Positions 16,945 to 26,280 of a stretch of 64,000 nucleotides of DNA are shown one piece after another. Position 1 is the stretch's first letter; each line of letters starts with the position of its first letter. The DNA comes from JBEKOF01 sp049513975 (lineage in GTDB: Bacteria; Verrucomicrobiota; Verrucomicrobiia; Limisphaerales; Palsa-1400). The notes beneath the pieces were generated by a model. The model was given only the letters and a program-made list of their open reading frames with translations, did no database searches and was not told where the DNA came from. The position numbers and the translations under genes are program-made. The DNA is taken from the NCBI GenBank assembly GCA_049513975.1, contig JBEKVM010000005.1, positions 10,293 through 74,292 on the forward strand. Direction: 5' to 3'.

Positions 16945-18762
16945 TTAGCGTCTCAACAGGACTTTGTACTGATAGGCCAACTCCCGGGCCTGGCCGGCGG
17001 CGAGTTTGAATTCCCATTCGATCTCGCTGGAGGAGTTGACCGCCGTGAGGTTTCGCGCCACTTTCGAGGCCTTTCCGTCCGGAGATTCCAGCACTTCGCC
17101 GACCAGGGATTTGCGCACGAGCATGGCGATTTCCTGGTTCTTCCAACTGGTCAACCGCAGTTTGCCGTCCACGGTGACTTCATCGTAATTGTATCCGCCG
17201 AGGTTGACTTGGCGGCGCGCCCTTTCCGTCTGGCTCTGTTCGGCGCGGACGTCGGTGGCGACGGTCAGTTTGAGGGTGCTGCGGCCGCCGGGAGGGGTGT
17301 AGGCCAGCGTATCCTGGGCGACGGGCAAAGGGCCGTTGACGGCAAAGGCCGGGGCGGTGGTCCACGGTTGTGGCCCGGTGTTCTTGATGCGCAGGACATG
17401 CCAGACCAGATCCTCCGGTTTGGCGGGTTGCCCGGTGCGGTTGGCGTTTTCGTCCACATTCATGGTGTCGCCAACTTCCCACTGGTAGATGTGCTCGTAG
17501 GGAGCGGTGGTGGAAAGGAGGCTGAAGCGGGCGCGATCTCCCTTCTTCAAAGTGACGCCGGCCCTTCGATAAAGGTAAAGGTCCTCGTTCTGTTCACCGG
17601 GCGGGGCCGCCGTGGCGGAATAGCCGGCATCCGGCGCGCCGCCAAAATCGGGGCGAACGGCGTTGTACGTGATGGATTGGGACATGACGTTGGCAAACGG
17701 CCCGCCACGACCCCGCTCGCCGCCGGACATGAGGGCTTCCACGAAGGCGGCCACGCTTTGCTGGACGGACATGGGCGAAAGGACGTCGGCAAAAAGAAAA
17801 TGCGGGTAGCCGACAACGAAGGAGACCTCGGCGTTGTCCAGGTCTTCCTGGTCGTCGGCCAGGACGGCTTCCAGTTCGATGGCGGCGTCGGTGTCGTCGG
17901 CCAAATTGATCCGGTAGCTCGGGCTCCAAACGATGCCTTTTTCCAGACAGGCGACCGTGATCTCAGCATGGGAAGGCTGGCCGCCAACGTGGATTTTGGT
18001 GCGGGCCATTTCCGGCTCAAGCTTGGTGTGCAGGCTGGCATCGCCGGCGATTTCCACGGATTGAATCGAACTGAGATTGAGTGCGAGCAAAACGGATTGA
18101 GCGCCGCCCGCTTTGGTGCCGCGGAGCAGAACGATTTCCGGGCGCGCCGGCTCCGGCCCGGGCCGCCACCCGGACGGATAAGCCGGCTGACCCGATGGCG
18201 CGATTTCATTTTCGTCCGGTTTGTGCGCCGCCGGCGCGGCAAGAAGCACGCCATCGGCAGTCTTGGGATTGGCTCCCGCCAGATAAGTGATGCTGACCTG
18301 TCGCCCGGTGTTCGCGGCCAGCAGTTCGGTCAGGCTGACACTTTCGGCGTCGCTGGCCACCTTTTCCTTGTAGGCAATCACATCGGTCACGGGTCCCGAC
18401 TTGCTGGTCGAGCCAATCCAAAGCGTGCCGAGCGCGGCGGGCGGAAGTTGGTCCATGCGCGCCCAGCCGTCCTTGAGGGGTGTGTCGGCGCTTTTAAAGA
18501 CGAAGGCGAGGCCGTTTTTGAAGGCCGCCAGCGATTTGACTTTGGGCGCGACAACCGGGAGCGCCTCCGTTTTGTCATCTGCTTGGGAAAAGTTTGCGCC
18601 CGCCATCATCGCCACGGCCACCAAAAGGAGGCGTTTGCGTCTTATATCGCCATTTCCGCATTTGTGGAGGTGAGGTTTGGATGGCCGGTACAACAGTTTC
18701 ATCAACCGACCTGAATATTTACGAAATGTCGTCGCTGGCCTTTTCATAAAGAGAGATGTCAT
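16945..18762 (-). CDS. DUF4139-type exported protein of the two-partner secretion locus
   Basis: About 605 residues from the ATG at 18762, which is preceded by GAAAGG at good spacing; an ATG at 18702 is an alternative. The leader is long and basic, with a hydrophobic core RRKRLLLVAVAMMAG before ANFSQADD. The body contains the mixed beta-rich blocks typical of DUF4139 (VWSPSYRINLADD, VSFVVGYPHFLFADV, and a C-terminal EWEFKLAAGQARELAYQYKV). It follows tpsA on the same strand after a gap of about 150 bases and is likely the last gene of that operon. DUF4139 proteins are poorly characterised. A role in folding or anchoring of the TpsA product is conceivable but unsupported. Confidence 0.75.
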   Translation of the reverse strand: MTSLFMKRPATTFRKYSGRLMKLLYRPSKPHLHKCGNGDIRRKRLLLVAVAMMAGANFSQADDKTEALPVVAPKVKSLAAFKNGLAFVFKSADTPLKDGWARMDQLPPAALGTLWIGSTSKSGPVTDVIAYKEKVASDAESVSLTELLAANTGRQVSITYLAGANPKTADGVLLAAPAAHKPDENEIAPSGQPAYPSGWRPGPEPARPEIVLLRGTKAGGAQSVLLALNLSSIQSVEIAGDASLHTKLEPEMARTKIHVGGQPSHAEITVACLEKGIVWSPSYRINLADDTDAAIELEAVLADDQEDLDNAEVSFVVGYPHFLFADVLSPMSVQQSVAAFVEALMSGGERGRGGPFANVMSQSITYNAVRPDFGGAPDAGYSATAAPPGEQNEDLYLYRRAGVTLKKGDRARFSLLSTTAPYEHIYQWEVGDTMNVDENANRTGQPAKPEDLVWHVLRIKNTGPQPWTTAPAFAVNGPLPVAQDTLAYTPPGGRSTLKLTVATDVRAEQSQTERARRQVNLGGYNYDEVTVDGKLRLTSWKNQEIAMLVRKSLVGEVLESPDGKASKVARNLTAVNSSSEIEWEFKLAAGQARELAYQYKVLLRR

Positions 18763-18914
18763 TTTCGTACCTTTCGTTAGACGGGACATTTGGCAATTTG
18801 CTCCCAGAATCATGTGACGCCTGCCCTTATCGTAAGGGACCCTCGCAGAGGTCCCGGACGGCGCAGCAGGTTCGCCAAGGAACCGGTTCCATCGCGTCCT
18901 CCGATGGCGAAGGT

Positions 18915-21900
18915 TCACCGCGCCTTGGGCGGAAGGAGGACGGTGACACGGCCGGTATATTTGACCAGCGCCGGGCGCTTGGCCAGAAGCTTCTTCTTGT
19001 CGTCGTCGTCTGAGGGTTGCTGATCGGAGGTCTGGGCCTTTTGGACATCGGCTCCTTGGGCGGCAGCGGTTTGGCTGTTGGCGCTGGCGGTCGCGCTGGT
19101 GGCCAGCGCCGTTTGCGCCCCGCCGCCCGAGACGCTTTGCGACAGCGCCACGCCCTCAAATTTGCCGCTGCCCACATTGATGCCCACGCCCGCGATGGCA
19201 ACCCCGGAAATGGACTGCCCCGCGCTGAACGACGCGGTGAGACCGCTCAAGAAGGTCCCCGACACATTGGCCGCGGCGCTGATCGTGGAATTGCCCTGGG
19301 CCAGGACGAAGCCGGTCACATTGCCGGCGGCATTCAAATCCACATTGATGCCGATGACCCCCGACCCGCTGGCATTGATGTTGCCAGGATAAATGATGCT
19401 GTTATTCGGGCCTCGCGTGCCCGCGGTCAGCGTGATGGTGGGAACCAGGGAAGCATTCCTGTTCAGCGGATCCTGCGCGATGCCGCCCTGGCTGGCATTG
19501 ATGTCCCCGCGCGGGGTCAGCACGGTGATGTTGCCGACCGCCTCGCTGGCGGGGGAGTTGTAGAAAGTCGAGGTCAGAATCCCGCTGCCGATAAAGTATT
19601 CCACCCCGGTGCTGGCGGCGTGGGTGACGGGATTGACTTGCACGGTGTTGAAACTGATTTGGCCGGAGCCACCGCTGCCCGCGTCCACATTGCCGTCCAG
19701 CGATTCCACAAAGACGTTGCCGCCGTTGAAGGCGGCAATGCGCGAGCCGTTCACTTCGACATTTCCCTCGGCCACAACATGCACGTCGCTGTGCCCCGAG
19801 GTCCATATCCCGTAAGGAGTATCGGGAGGCGAAAAGGGCAGACTGCCGAGGCCGGCATCAATCGCGCCGCCGGCGAAGATGTTGATGGCCCCGCCGTCGT
19901 AGGAACTGATTTCAGAGGAAAACAGAGTCAAATCGCCCTGCAAGGTGAGGTTGATGTCCGCCCCGCCTCCCAACGCCGCCAAGGCGGGATTCTTAAAAGC
20001 CCCCTCCGAAATAATGCCCGCCGCCACACCCAGATCCAATGAATTGGCTGTGATGTTAAACTGTCCTAGCCCGCCAATCTGGAAGCCCAAAGGCGCGCTG
20101 CTCGGGTCCGCCGAGTTTTGGCTGGCCGCGTAAAGAGCCTGGATCGCCGCCGTCACCGCCGTCCGCGCCGCCGCGGAACTGCCGCCAAAAGTGGCCGGCT
20201 GGGTGACGTAGTTGCCGTTGGCATCCAGCACCAACTGTCCGCTGGCGGTGTAGGTTTTTTCCTGGAGCGTCCCCAACAGCAATTGCTCTGTGGCCTGGTC
20301 CATTCGCCCGTAATACCCGAGCTGCTGCGTGGCCGGGAGGTAGAACAGGCTCAAACTGGGAAAGAGCAACCCCCCGCCGGTCGAAGTCGGCCCGGAACCG
20401 GGAACCACCGCGTTCTCCAGCAGCGTCAGGTAATCGGAGGCCTGACCCGGAAACAGCGCCGGCGGCAGGCTCAGGCCGCCCCCGCCCACCGTTGCAAATG
20501 AGTACACGTTCTGGTTGAAAATATTTCCCGCCACTTTGATGAAGGTATTGTCCGTGGCATGCAGGTTCTGGCCGGCAAAGCTGGTGTTGTTCATGTTCCC
20601 GCCGACGGTGATTTGGGTTTCCTTGGGCATGACAATGGTGATGTCGTCCATATTCCCGGCGATGTTCAGCACCACCGGCTGGGGATCGTTCAAGTGGACC
20701 GGGACGGCGGCGTGCTGGGAGGCAAAATCGGTTGCGCCCGTCCACTGGCTGGCGCTGCTGTCGGACATGGCCAGCTCGAAACCCGCTCCTTCCAGACTTC
20801 CTCCCGCCGTGGTGTTGATGGTTAATTGCCCGTTGGGGGAAGGGAACAAAGTGACATTGTTTCCCAAAGTCACCCCGCCCGCCCCGGCATTGATGGTCAG
20901 GGAGGGCGGGTAAATGGGGGGCACCTCGTCCCCGGTCGAATAACGCGGCAAAGATGTCCCCTCCAGGAACACGGCGTCGCCGGCGTCCAAATCCACGAAG
21001 GAGTTGGGAGCATAATCGAAGAGGTGTCTGAACGGCGCCCGTCCCCCCGATTTTCCGTTTAACGCGCCATTCGGATTCCGCACTTCCTGGAGATAAATGC
21101 TGCCATTGGGCGCATTCACTTCCCAGCCGCCATCCACCAGGCTCAACGCCAACGGACTGCTGGACGTGCCGACATTGCCTCCGGCGGTGATGGTGCTGGC
21201 CACAGGATTCCCGTTGAGTGTGCTGTCGGCGGCCACAAAATGACCCACGATATTGCCGCCCGCGGTGACGGACACCACGCCCGGCTCCGGCCCGAACGCC
21301 CCGGAGCCGGCATCGGAGACGCTGCTGCTGGTAGCCGTGGGGAGAAAGCTGGTCACATTGCCGCCGGCGGACAGGTTCACGTTGCCTCCCGCCGCGGTGC
21401 TGATCCCTCCCAGGAGAGATGAAACCGCATAAGTGCTCGAAGCGCTGAACAGGTAACCGTTCGGGTTTGAACCCGCATTGATGTTTCCGGCCAGAGCTTC
21501 CACGTCAATATTGCCCCCGTCCATGGTGCGAATGGCGCCCGTGGCAACCGTCACGCTGTTGCCCGCCAAAAGGCTGATCGAGCCGTCCTGGGCCTCGAGC
21601 GTTGCGCTGCCGGCAAGCGTGATGTTTCCGGTGCCCGATTTCACCGTGCCTGCGGCCGCCGTGCCGGGCTGGCCTGGAACCACCGTGTTGGCGACGCTGA
21701 AATCTCGCCCGGCTTCCAATGTGACCGACCAGCCGGTGTCGGCCGTCAGATTGGCCCCCCGGCTGGTTCCGATCAGGATGTTGCCCCCGGCTTCCAGTGT
21801 CAGTTGGCTGCCCGACGTGCTGACGCCGGTGCTGGCGGCCAGGTCCCAGGTCACCCCGTCCGACAGGGTGATGTTTCCCTTGGCCTGAAGATCAATTTGC

Positions 21901-23156
21901 GAAAACCCCGTGAACGCGGAATTCACATTCAGATTAAGCGTGTTGGGTGGACTGCCCGAGGCGACCGTGCCCGATCCGGCGCTGCCCGTGCCGCTGTTGC
22001 CCAGGATGATGTTGACAGGATCAATCATCAGCCCTCCGCCTGGACTGCCCGCATTGGCATGCCCGTCAATCCTCGAGTTGATCGCCGGCATCACCGGCGC
22101 GGAAATTTCCACCACCCCGCCCGCGCCACCCTGCGCCCCGCCGGCCACACTGATGGTGGAAGTGGACGCATCATGGAACTGGTTGCCCGATTGCAGGGTC
22201 ACGCTGCCTCCGGGACTGGCGCCTTGCGCCCCGCCGTTGGCCTGGATCACCGACGAAGCGCCCAAGGTCAAATCTTCGCCGGCCACCAGTTCAATGACCC
22301 CGTTCTGCGCCCGAACCGAGTTGGCTTGAATCATCCCGCCTTGATTCACCACTTGCGCCTGCAACGCGATCGTTCCCGCATCCGCGATCAATTGCCCTGC
22401 ATTGTTCACCGAGCCTTGCGGCAGCGTCACCATCGCGCTCAATCCCCGCCCGTCCGGACGGCTTGACACCATCACCTGCTGGCCGGCGTACAAACCGATG
22501 TTGCCGCCCGGCGCGGAGATCGCGCCGTGGTTTTCGACATCGTGGGCGATGAGAAAAACCGGCCCGGCGGGACCGGCGCTAATCTGGCCGTAATTGATAA
22601 TCGCGGCCGAGGGGGGAGGCGCGTTGAACTGCCACATGCTCCCGCCGGAAATATCGGGCGTGACCGCCGGCGCGGTGGTCATGATCACACCCGCCGCCCG
22701 GATCGCCGCCTGGCCGCCCACATAGAATCCGGCTGGATTTTGCAGGATAACATATCCGTTGGCATTCAGATGCCCGAGTATCTGCGAGGCGCTCGAGCCG
22801 CTGATGTTGTTCCAGACCACCGAAGTGGCGGACGGTTCGACGAAGGTTGTCGTTTCTCCGGCGGCGATGTTAAAGCTGCCCCAGTTGATGACGGCGTTGC
22901 CGGAAGTTTGAACCGTCAGATTGGGACCCTGGCTGCTGACCACGGCGCTTCCCTGCGTGACCGTGGCGCGGACCGGATTGGCCCCGACCCTTAAGGCCAA
23001 TACTTGACCCAAAAGCACCGCCATGAGCACAGCCATTACCCGTTGCATGATAGCTCTGTACGGAAAGGCAGGGCGGGCAGTCCCCGGCCCGCCGCGGCGC
23101 GCACGGAGTGTGCGCCCTGCCACCCAGGATCCGGACATGGCACATTTTGATTTCAT
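18915..23156 (-). CDS. Filamentous haemagglutinin-like TpsA exoprotein
   Basis: About 1413 residues. After the leader comes the TPS secretion domain (ATVTQGSAVVSSQGPNLTV, INWGSFNIAAGE, GYVILQNPAGFYVGG), in which NPAG takes the place of the NPNGI motif. The rest is a long beta-helix region of glycine-, serine- and asparagine-rich repeats (AGGNI, GNVNLSAGGNV). The C-terminus is acidic and basic (QQPSDDDDKKKLL) with no obvious anchor. The start at 23156 is chosen because AAAGG precedes it. It gives an extended leader that reads through a dispersed GC-rich palindrome before MQRVMAVLMAVLLGQ, so the ATG at 23048 remains possible. Export through the neighbouring TpsB is inferred. Confidence 0.85.
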   Translation of the reverse strand: MKSKCAMSGSWVAGRTLRARRGGPGTARPAFPYRAIMQRVMAVLMAVLLGQVLALRVGANPVRATVTQGSAVVSSQGPNLTVQTSGNAVINWGSFNIAAGETTTFVEPSATSVVWNNISGSSASQILGHLNANGYVILQNPAGFYVGGQAAIRAAGVIMTTAPAVTPDISGGSMWQFNAPPPSAAIINYGQISAGPAGPVFLIAHDVENHGAISAPGGNIGLYAGQQVMVSSRPDGRGLSAMVTLPQGSVNNAGQLIADAGTIALQAQVVNQGGMIQANSVRAQNGVIELVAGEDLTLGASSVIQANGGAQGASPGGSVTLQSGNQFHDASTSTISVAGGAQGGAGGVVEISAPVMPAINSRIDGHANAGSPGGGLMIDPVNIILGNSGTGSAGSGTVASGSPPNTLNLNVNSAFTGFSQIDLQAKGNITLSDGVTWDLAASTGVSTSGSQLTLEAGGNILIGTSRGANLTADTGWSVTLEAGRDFSVANTVVPGQPGTAAAGTVKSGTGNITLAGSATLEAQDGSISLLAGNSVTVATGAIRTMDGGNIDVEALAGNINAGSNPNGYLFSASSTYAVSSLLGGISTAAGGNVNLSAGGNVTSFLPTATSSSVSDAGSGAFGPEPGVVSVTAGGNIVGHFVAADSTLNGNPVASTITAGGNVGTSSSPLALSLVDGGWEVNAPNGSIYLQEVRNPNGALNGKSGGRAPFRHLFDYAPNSFVDLDAGDAVFLEGTSLPRYSTGDEVPPIYPPSLTINAGAGGVTLGNNVTLFPSPNGQLTINTTAGGSLEGAGFELAMSDSSASQWTGATDFASQHAAVPVHLNDPQPVVLNIAGNMDDITIVMPKETQITVGGNMNNTSFAGQNLHATDNTFIKVAGNIFNQNVYSFATVGGGGLSLPPALFPGQASDYLTLLENAVVPGSGPTSTGGGLLFPSLSLFYLPATQQLGYYGRMDQATEQLLLGTLQEKTYTASGQLVLDANGNYVTQPATFGGSSAAARTAVTAAIQALYAASQNSADPSSAPLGFQIGGLGQFNITANSLDLGVAAGIISEGAFKNPALAALGGGADINLTLQGDLTLFSSEISSYDGGAINIFAGGAIDAGLGSLPFSPPDTPYGIWTSGHSDVHVVAEGNVEVNGSRIAAFNGGNVFVESLDGNVDAGSGGSGQISFNTVQVNPVTHAASTGVEYFIGSGILTSTFYNSPASEAVGNITVLTPRGDINASQGGIAQDPLNRNASLVPTITLTAGTRGPNNSIIYPGNINASGSGVIGINVDLNAAGNVTGFVLAQGNSTISAAANVSGTFLSGLTASFSAGQSISGVAIAGVGINVGSGKFEGVALSQSVSGGGAQTALATSATASANSQTAAAQGADVQKAQTSDQQPSDDDDKKKLLAKRPALVKYTGRVTVLLPPKAR
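23069..23124 (-). repeat. Dispersed GC-rich palindromic repeat inside the tpsA leader
   Basis: This copy of a repeat with the core GGGCGCRCACTCCGTGCGC is also found at 43671-43702 and 45600-45652. It lies between the start codon with a ribosome binding site and the hydrophobic signal-peptide core of tpsA, and is translated as AGRTLRARRGGPGTARPAF. The outer part (GGGCGGGCAGTCCCC) resembles the arms of the repeat at 47590-47680. Confidence 0.65.
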
Positions 23157-23193
23157 AATTTTGCCTTTCAGTTTTTTCATCATGCCCGGCGCG

Positions 23194-25188
23194 TCAAAAC
23201 TGGGCGCTGAGCGCAAAAGAAACGCGGAGCTGGCCCGATTCCGAGTTCGGCGTGTTCAAGATCGGCCAGGCGAATAACAAATGTCCCTCGACAGTCGGGC
23301 CGAGCGAGAAGGCCCCGCCGATGCCCACCCCGCTCAACGGGGTGTTTCCCGGCCGCCCAATCGCATGCAAAAGGTAGGTATCCGCGTAATCAAAGAAGGC
23401 CGAGGCGCGCACCGTCAGCGGATAGCCCGTTCCCGCGCCGACATAGCCGATCCGGTGCGACGGCGTTTTCAATTCGCTGGTGATGCGCCAGCCCATGTCG
23501 CCCAGCACTTCGCCTTCCCGGTACCCTCTCACCCCGTTGATGCCTCCCACCCCAAATTGCTCGTTGCTGATCAACGGTTCGCTGGCCCATTGCCCGTCCG
23601 CCCGCAACGCCAGCTTCCATTCCCCTTGGATCGCCTGCTCCCGCGCCACATTGGCGCCTACAATATGCCAATAGCCGCTGGCCTGCGGCGACTCCGCCAG
23701 GGCCTGCAAGTTGCTCTTGCCGTTGGAATACAACAGATTGGCGCTGTAATTCAGCCCGAAACTCGTGCTCCCATACTTGTCCGGCAATTCCCCGTCCCAG
23801 CGCAATGTGAAAGGCAGATAATCCACGGACCGGGCTGAGGCTGGAACCCGGGAAAACGTCGTGAACGTATTGGTGATCAGAACGCCGTTGATGGACTGGA
23901 CTTGGGTGTGAAGAAATTCATTGGTGGAAAAACTCGAAATGTTGTACATTTTGTAATCAAATCCCGCCTGAATATGCGACCGCAGTCCATTAAAGTCAGG
24001 CAGCGGTTTGGAGAGACGAAATCCCGCCGCTTGGTTGATGGTCAGGCTCTGATTATCGGTGACCTGGTTGATCAAATTGCTGCCTGTGCTCACCGCCTTC
24101 GGCGTGGTGGCTGTCACCCCCGAATCAATCGTCGAGCGGCTGGCATAGACATTCAATTCCGTCGTTCCCGTCGGGGGGGGCAGTTCAAACCTTCTCGTCG
24201 CCTCGTTATACCCGAAACTGGAAGGATGGCCCGCCATCTCCTCCGCCACCGATTCCGGCGCCGAGAGCGGCATCCGGTAAAACGCGCTATAATTGGCCAC
24301 CAGCGGCCGGTCATAAAATTCCCATTGGTTTCCGTCCTTGTAAGCTTCCTGGGAAAAGGAGTACTGCACCCCCAGCGCCTGGTCCAACTGCCACAGATTG
24401 TTATACACCGCCGAACTGTTCAACCTCATTTCCGGCGTGCCGGGTGCGCTTTGATTGTTCGCCTCAATCTTGACATGGAGGGGAAAACGATCCCGCACCC
24501 CCAGCACCAGCGCGCTCGTGTTCACGTCCGGCCCCTCCTGGATTTCCGGGAATATCTGCCGGTCTTGATTGGCGTTGGCCCGGTCCAGCTCCGGTTGGAA
24601 CACTTTGCTGTTCAAATAGATGTTCGTCTTCAAGCTCGGCAGCGCCCGCATCACATTGTTGGAACTGTAGTAACGGTTCCCCTTGACCACGATTTCCACC
24701 AGGCGCCCTTCAAAGACCTGGATTTTGAAAATATTGTTGGTGATCCGCTGTTGCGGAATGGTCACTTTGATCGTGTCATAACCGCGTGCGTGATACTCCG
24801 CCTGCAACTCCTTGATCCCGCTGGAGACGTCCTCAAATCCGACGTTCGTCCCGGTATGCCGGCCAAAGATGGCCTGAACGGTTTCCTGCGGCAGCAGGGT
24901 GTTGCCCAGCACTTCGTAGCCGTCCACCACAAAGTGGGGCATGGCGTTGGTCGTCGCGCCCGCCGTGGAATTGGTGCCGGCGGCCGGCGGGGTGGCGCTC
25001 TGCGACGCCTGCGGCGGGGCCGCGGCAACAGGCCAAGCCATCCCGAAAACCAGGCTGGCGGCGGCGAGCCGGAAAACCGCCCGGCCTCTTCTCCAGGAAA
25101 ACGGGCGCAACCGCCCGCCGACAGGCTTCGCGCATTCTCTCAATCCGCCATCCGCAATCCGCAATCCGCAATTAAAACTCAACCTCAT
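23194..25188 (-). CDS. TpsB outer-membrane transporter (ShlB/FhaC family)
   Basis: 664 residues. After a signal-like segment (FRLAAASLVFGMAWPVAAA) come the POTRA_2 domain (FVVDGYEVLGNTLLPQETVQAIF) and linker (RITNNIFKIQVFEGRLVEIVVKGNRYYSS), then a 16-strand-type barrel with the conserved GVGGINGVRGYREGE motif that plugs the pore. The family exports a TpsA partner through the outer membrane in a two-partner system. Its ATG overlaps the AraC-gene stop as ATGA (25185-25188), which fixes this start and suggests translational coupling. The first residues (FNCGLRIADGGLREC) are read from an AATCCGC-type repeat. tpsA begins 37 bases after its stop. Confidence 0.9.
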   Translation of the reverse strand: MRLSFNCGLRIADGGLRECAKPVGGRLRPFSWRRGRAVFRLAAASLVFGMAWPVAAAPPQASQSATPPAAGTNSTAGATTNAMPHFVVDGYEVLGNTLLPQETVQAIFGRHTGTNVGFEDVSSGIKELQAEYHARGYDTIKVTIPQQRITNNIFKIQVFEGRLVEIVVKGNRYYSSNNVMRALPSLKTNIYLNSKVFQPELDRANANQDRQIFPEIQEGPDVNTSALVLGVRDRFPLHVKIEANNQSAPGTPEMRLNSSAVYNNLWQLDQALGVQYSFSQEAYKDGNQWEFYDRPLVANYSAFYRMPLSAPESVAEEMAGHPSSFGYNEATRRFELPPPTGTTELNVYASRSTIDSGVTATTPKAVSTGSNLINQVTDNQSLTINQAAGFRLSKPLPDFNGLRSHIQAGFDYKMYNISSFSTNEFLHTQVQSINGVLITNTFTTFSRVPASARSVDYLPFTLRWDGELPDKYGSTSFGLNYSANLLYSNGKSNLQALAESPQASGYWHIVGANVAREQAIQGEWKLALRADGQWASEPLISNEQFGVGGINGVRGYREGEVLGDMGWRITSELKTPSHRIGYVGAGTGYPLTVRASAFFDYADTYLLHAIGRPGNTPLSGVGIGGAFSLGPTVEGHLLFAWPILNTPNSESGQLRVSFALSAQF

Positions 25189-26072
25189 ACCGACAGCCAC
25201 CGCGCGTGCTTCCGTCCTCCAGGGCTGCTTTGGGCGTGCTGCTGCCGCCATTTTCCGGGGCTGACCCCAAATCGTTTCTTAAACAACAGGCTGAAAAGAC
25301 TGTTGGACTGGTAGCCGCTGGTCAGCGCCACCTCCACCACTTTGGCGTTGGAGTTGGCCAGCATCTCGCAGGCCTTGACCAGCCGCAATTCCGTTTGTTT
25401 CTCGCGAAACGAGGCCCCCACCTCCGCCCGGAACAGCCGGCTCAGATGCCGCGGACTGCAACACATCTTCGGCGCCAGCTCCGTCAGCGAAAGCTCCACA
25501 AATTCCGAGGCCGCCATTTGGTTGAGCAACCGTCTCAAGCGGCCGCGCCCGTCCACTTCCCGCGCCCCCTCCGCCGGCTGCTCCTCGAATTCCGTGCCGA
25601 ACAAATCCGCAAAAAGCTGCAGCAATTGCAGCCGCGCCGCCAGATTGGAGGCGCTGTAATTAAGGCAAAGCTTTTTGAACCGTTCCGCCACCGCATGCTC
25701 CGGCCCCAGCACCCGCACCGCCCCCTCTTCCGCCGACGCGGCCGTTTTGAACGAGTGCTGCTCGCGCAAGCTCAGCAGACCGGTCAGTTTCTCCGGTTCC
25801 AGGTAAAAAAATGCGATTTCCACTCCGCTCAACTGGCTGGCGCACAACCCGCCCCGGGTGGCCCGGGTCAGCACCAGCGCCGACCCCGCCGGTATTTCCC
25901 GCGCCCCGCCCGGTTCCTGCCAATAACAAATCCCGCTCTTAACCTGCAGGAAGCACCAGCCGCGGAATTGAGGCATCCACTCCCCGCCCTCGGGCAGCTT
26001 CCGCTCGTGGATCATTAAATGCGGCTCAAACAGAGGTTTCGTTCTCATGCCCTCTGAGATTGGCAGCGGCAT
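25185..26072 (-). CDS. AraC-family transcriptional regulator
   Basis: About 295 residues. The N-terminal 150 or so residues form a cupin-like sensor region (GGEWMPQFRGWCFLQVKSGICYWQE). The C-terminus has the two helix-turn-helix units of the AraC family (LSLTELAPKMCCSPRHLSRLFRAEVGASF and VVEVALTSGYQSNSLFSLLFKKRFGVSPGKWRQ, each described here in part). It is the first gene of the minus-strand cluster leading to TpsB and TpsA, and its stop overlaps the TpsB start. This implies that the regulator controls the secretion operon, probably including itself. The ligand is unknown. ATG at 26048 and TTG at 26090 are alternative starts. Confidence 0.88.
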   Translation of the reverse strand: MPLPISEGMRTKPLFEPHLMIHERKLPEGGEWMPQFRGWCFLQVKSGICYWQEPGGAREIPAGSALVLTRATRGGLCASQLSGVEIAFFYLEPEKLTGLLSLREQHSFKTAASAEEGAVRVLGPEHAVAERFKKLCLNYSASNLAARLQLLQLFADLFGTEFEEQPAEGAREVDGRGRLRRLLNQMAASEFVELSLTELAPKMCCSPRHLSRLFRAEVGASFREKQTELRLVKACEMLANSNAKVVEVALTSGYQSNSLFSLLFKKRFGVSPGKWRQQHAQSSPGGRKHARWLSV

Positions 26073-26280
26073 ATTACAAAAGACCGTCAACTTTGTTACG
26101 ATTGCGAAACGATTGTCGCACCGGAAAACGCCTCCGTCTTGGGCGGCAGGGCGGGCGCTCCGCCTCCTTCGCCCTGGCCTTGGCGACGGCGCATGCCCGC
26201 CAAGAGCGTGTCCGTGTTTGTCCGTGCCTTTCCTATCCCTCCCCTGCCTCCCATATTTCCCGTGATGCAGAATGGGAACG

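Noticed and set aside
17209..18714. Plus-strand frame of about 500 codons opposite the DUF4139-type gene
   Set aside because: No recognisable domain, and it is antisense to a gene in a convincing operon.
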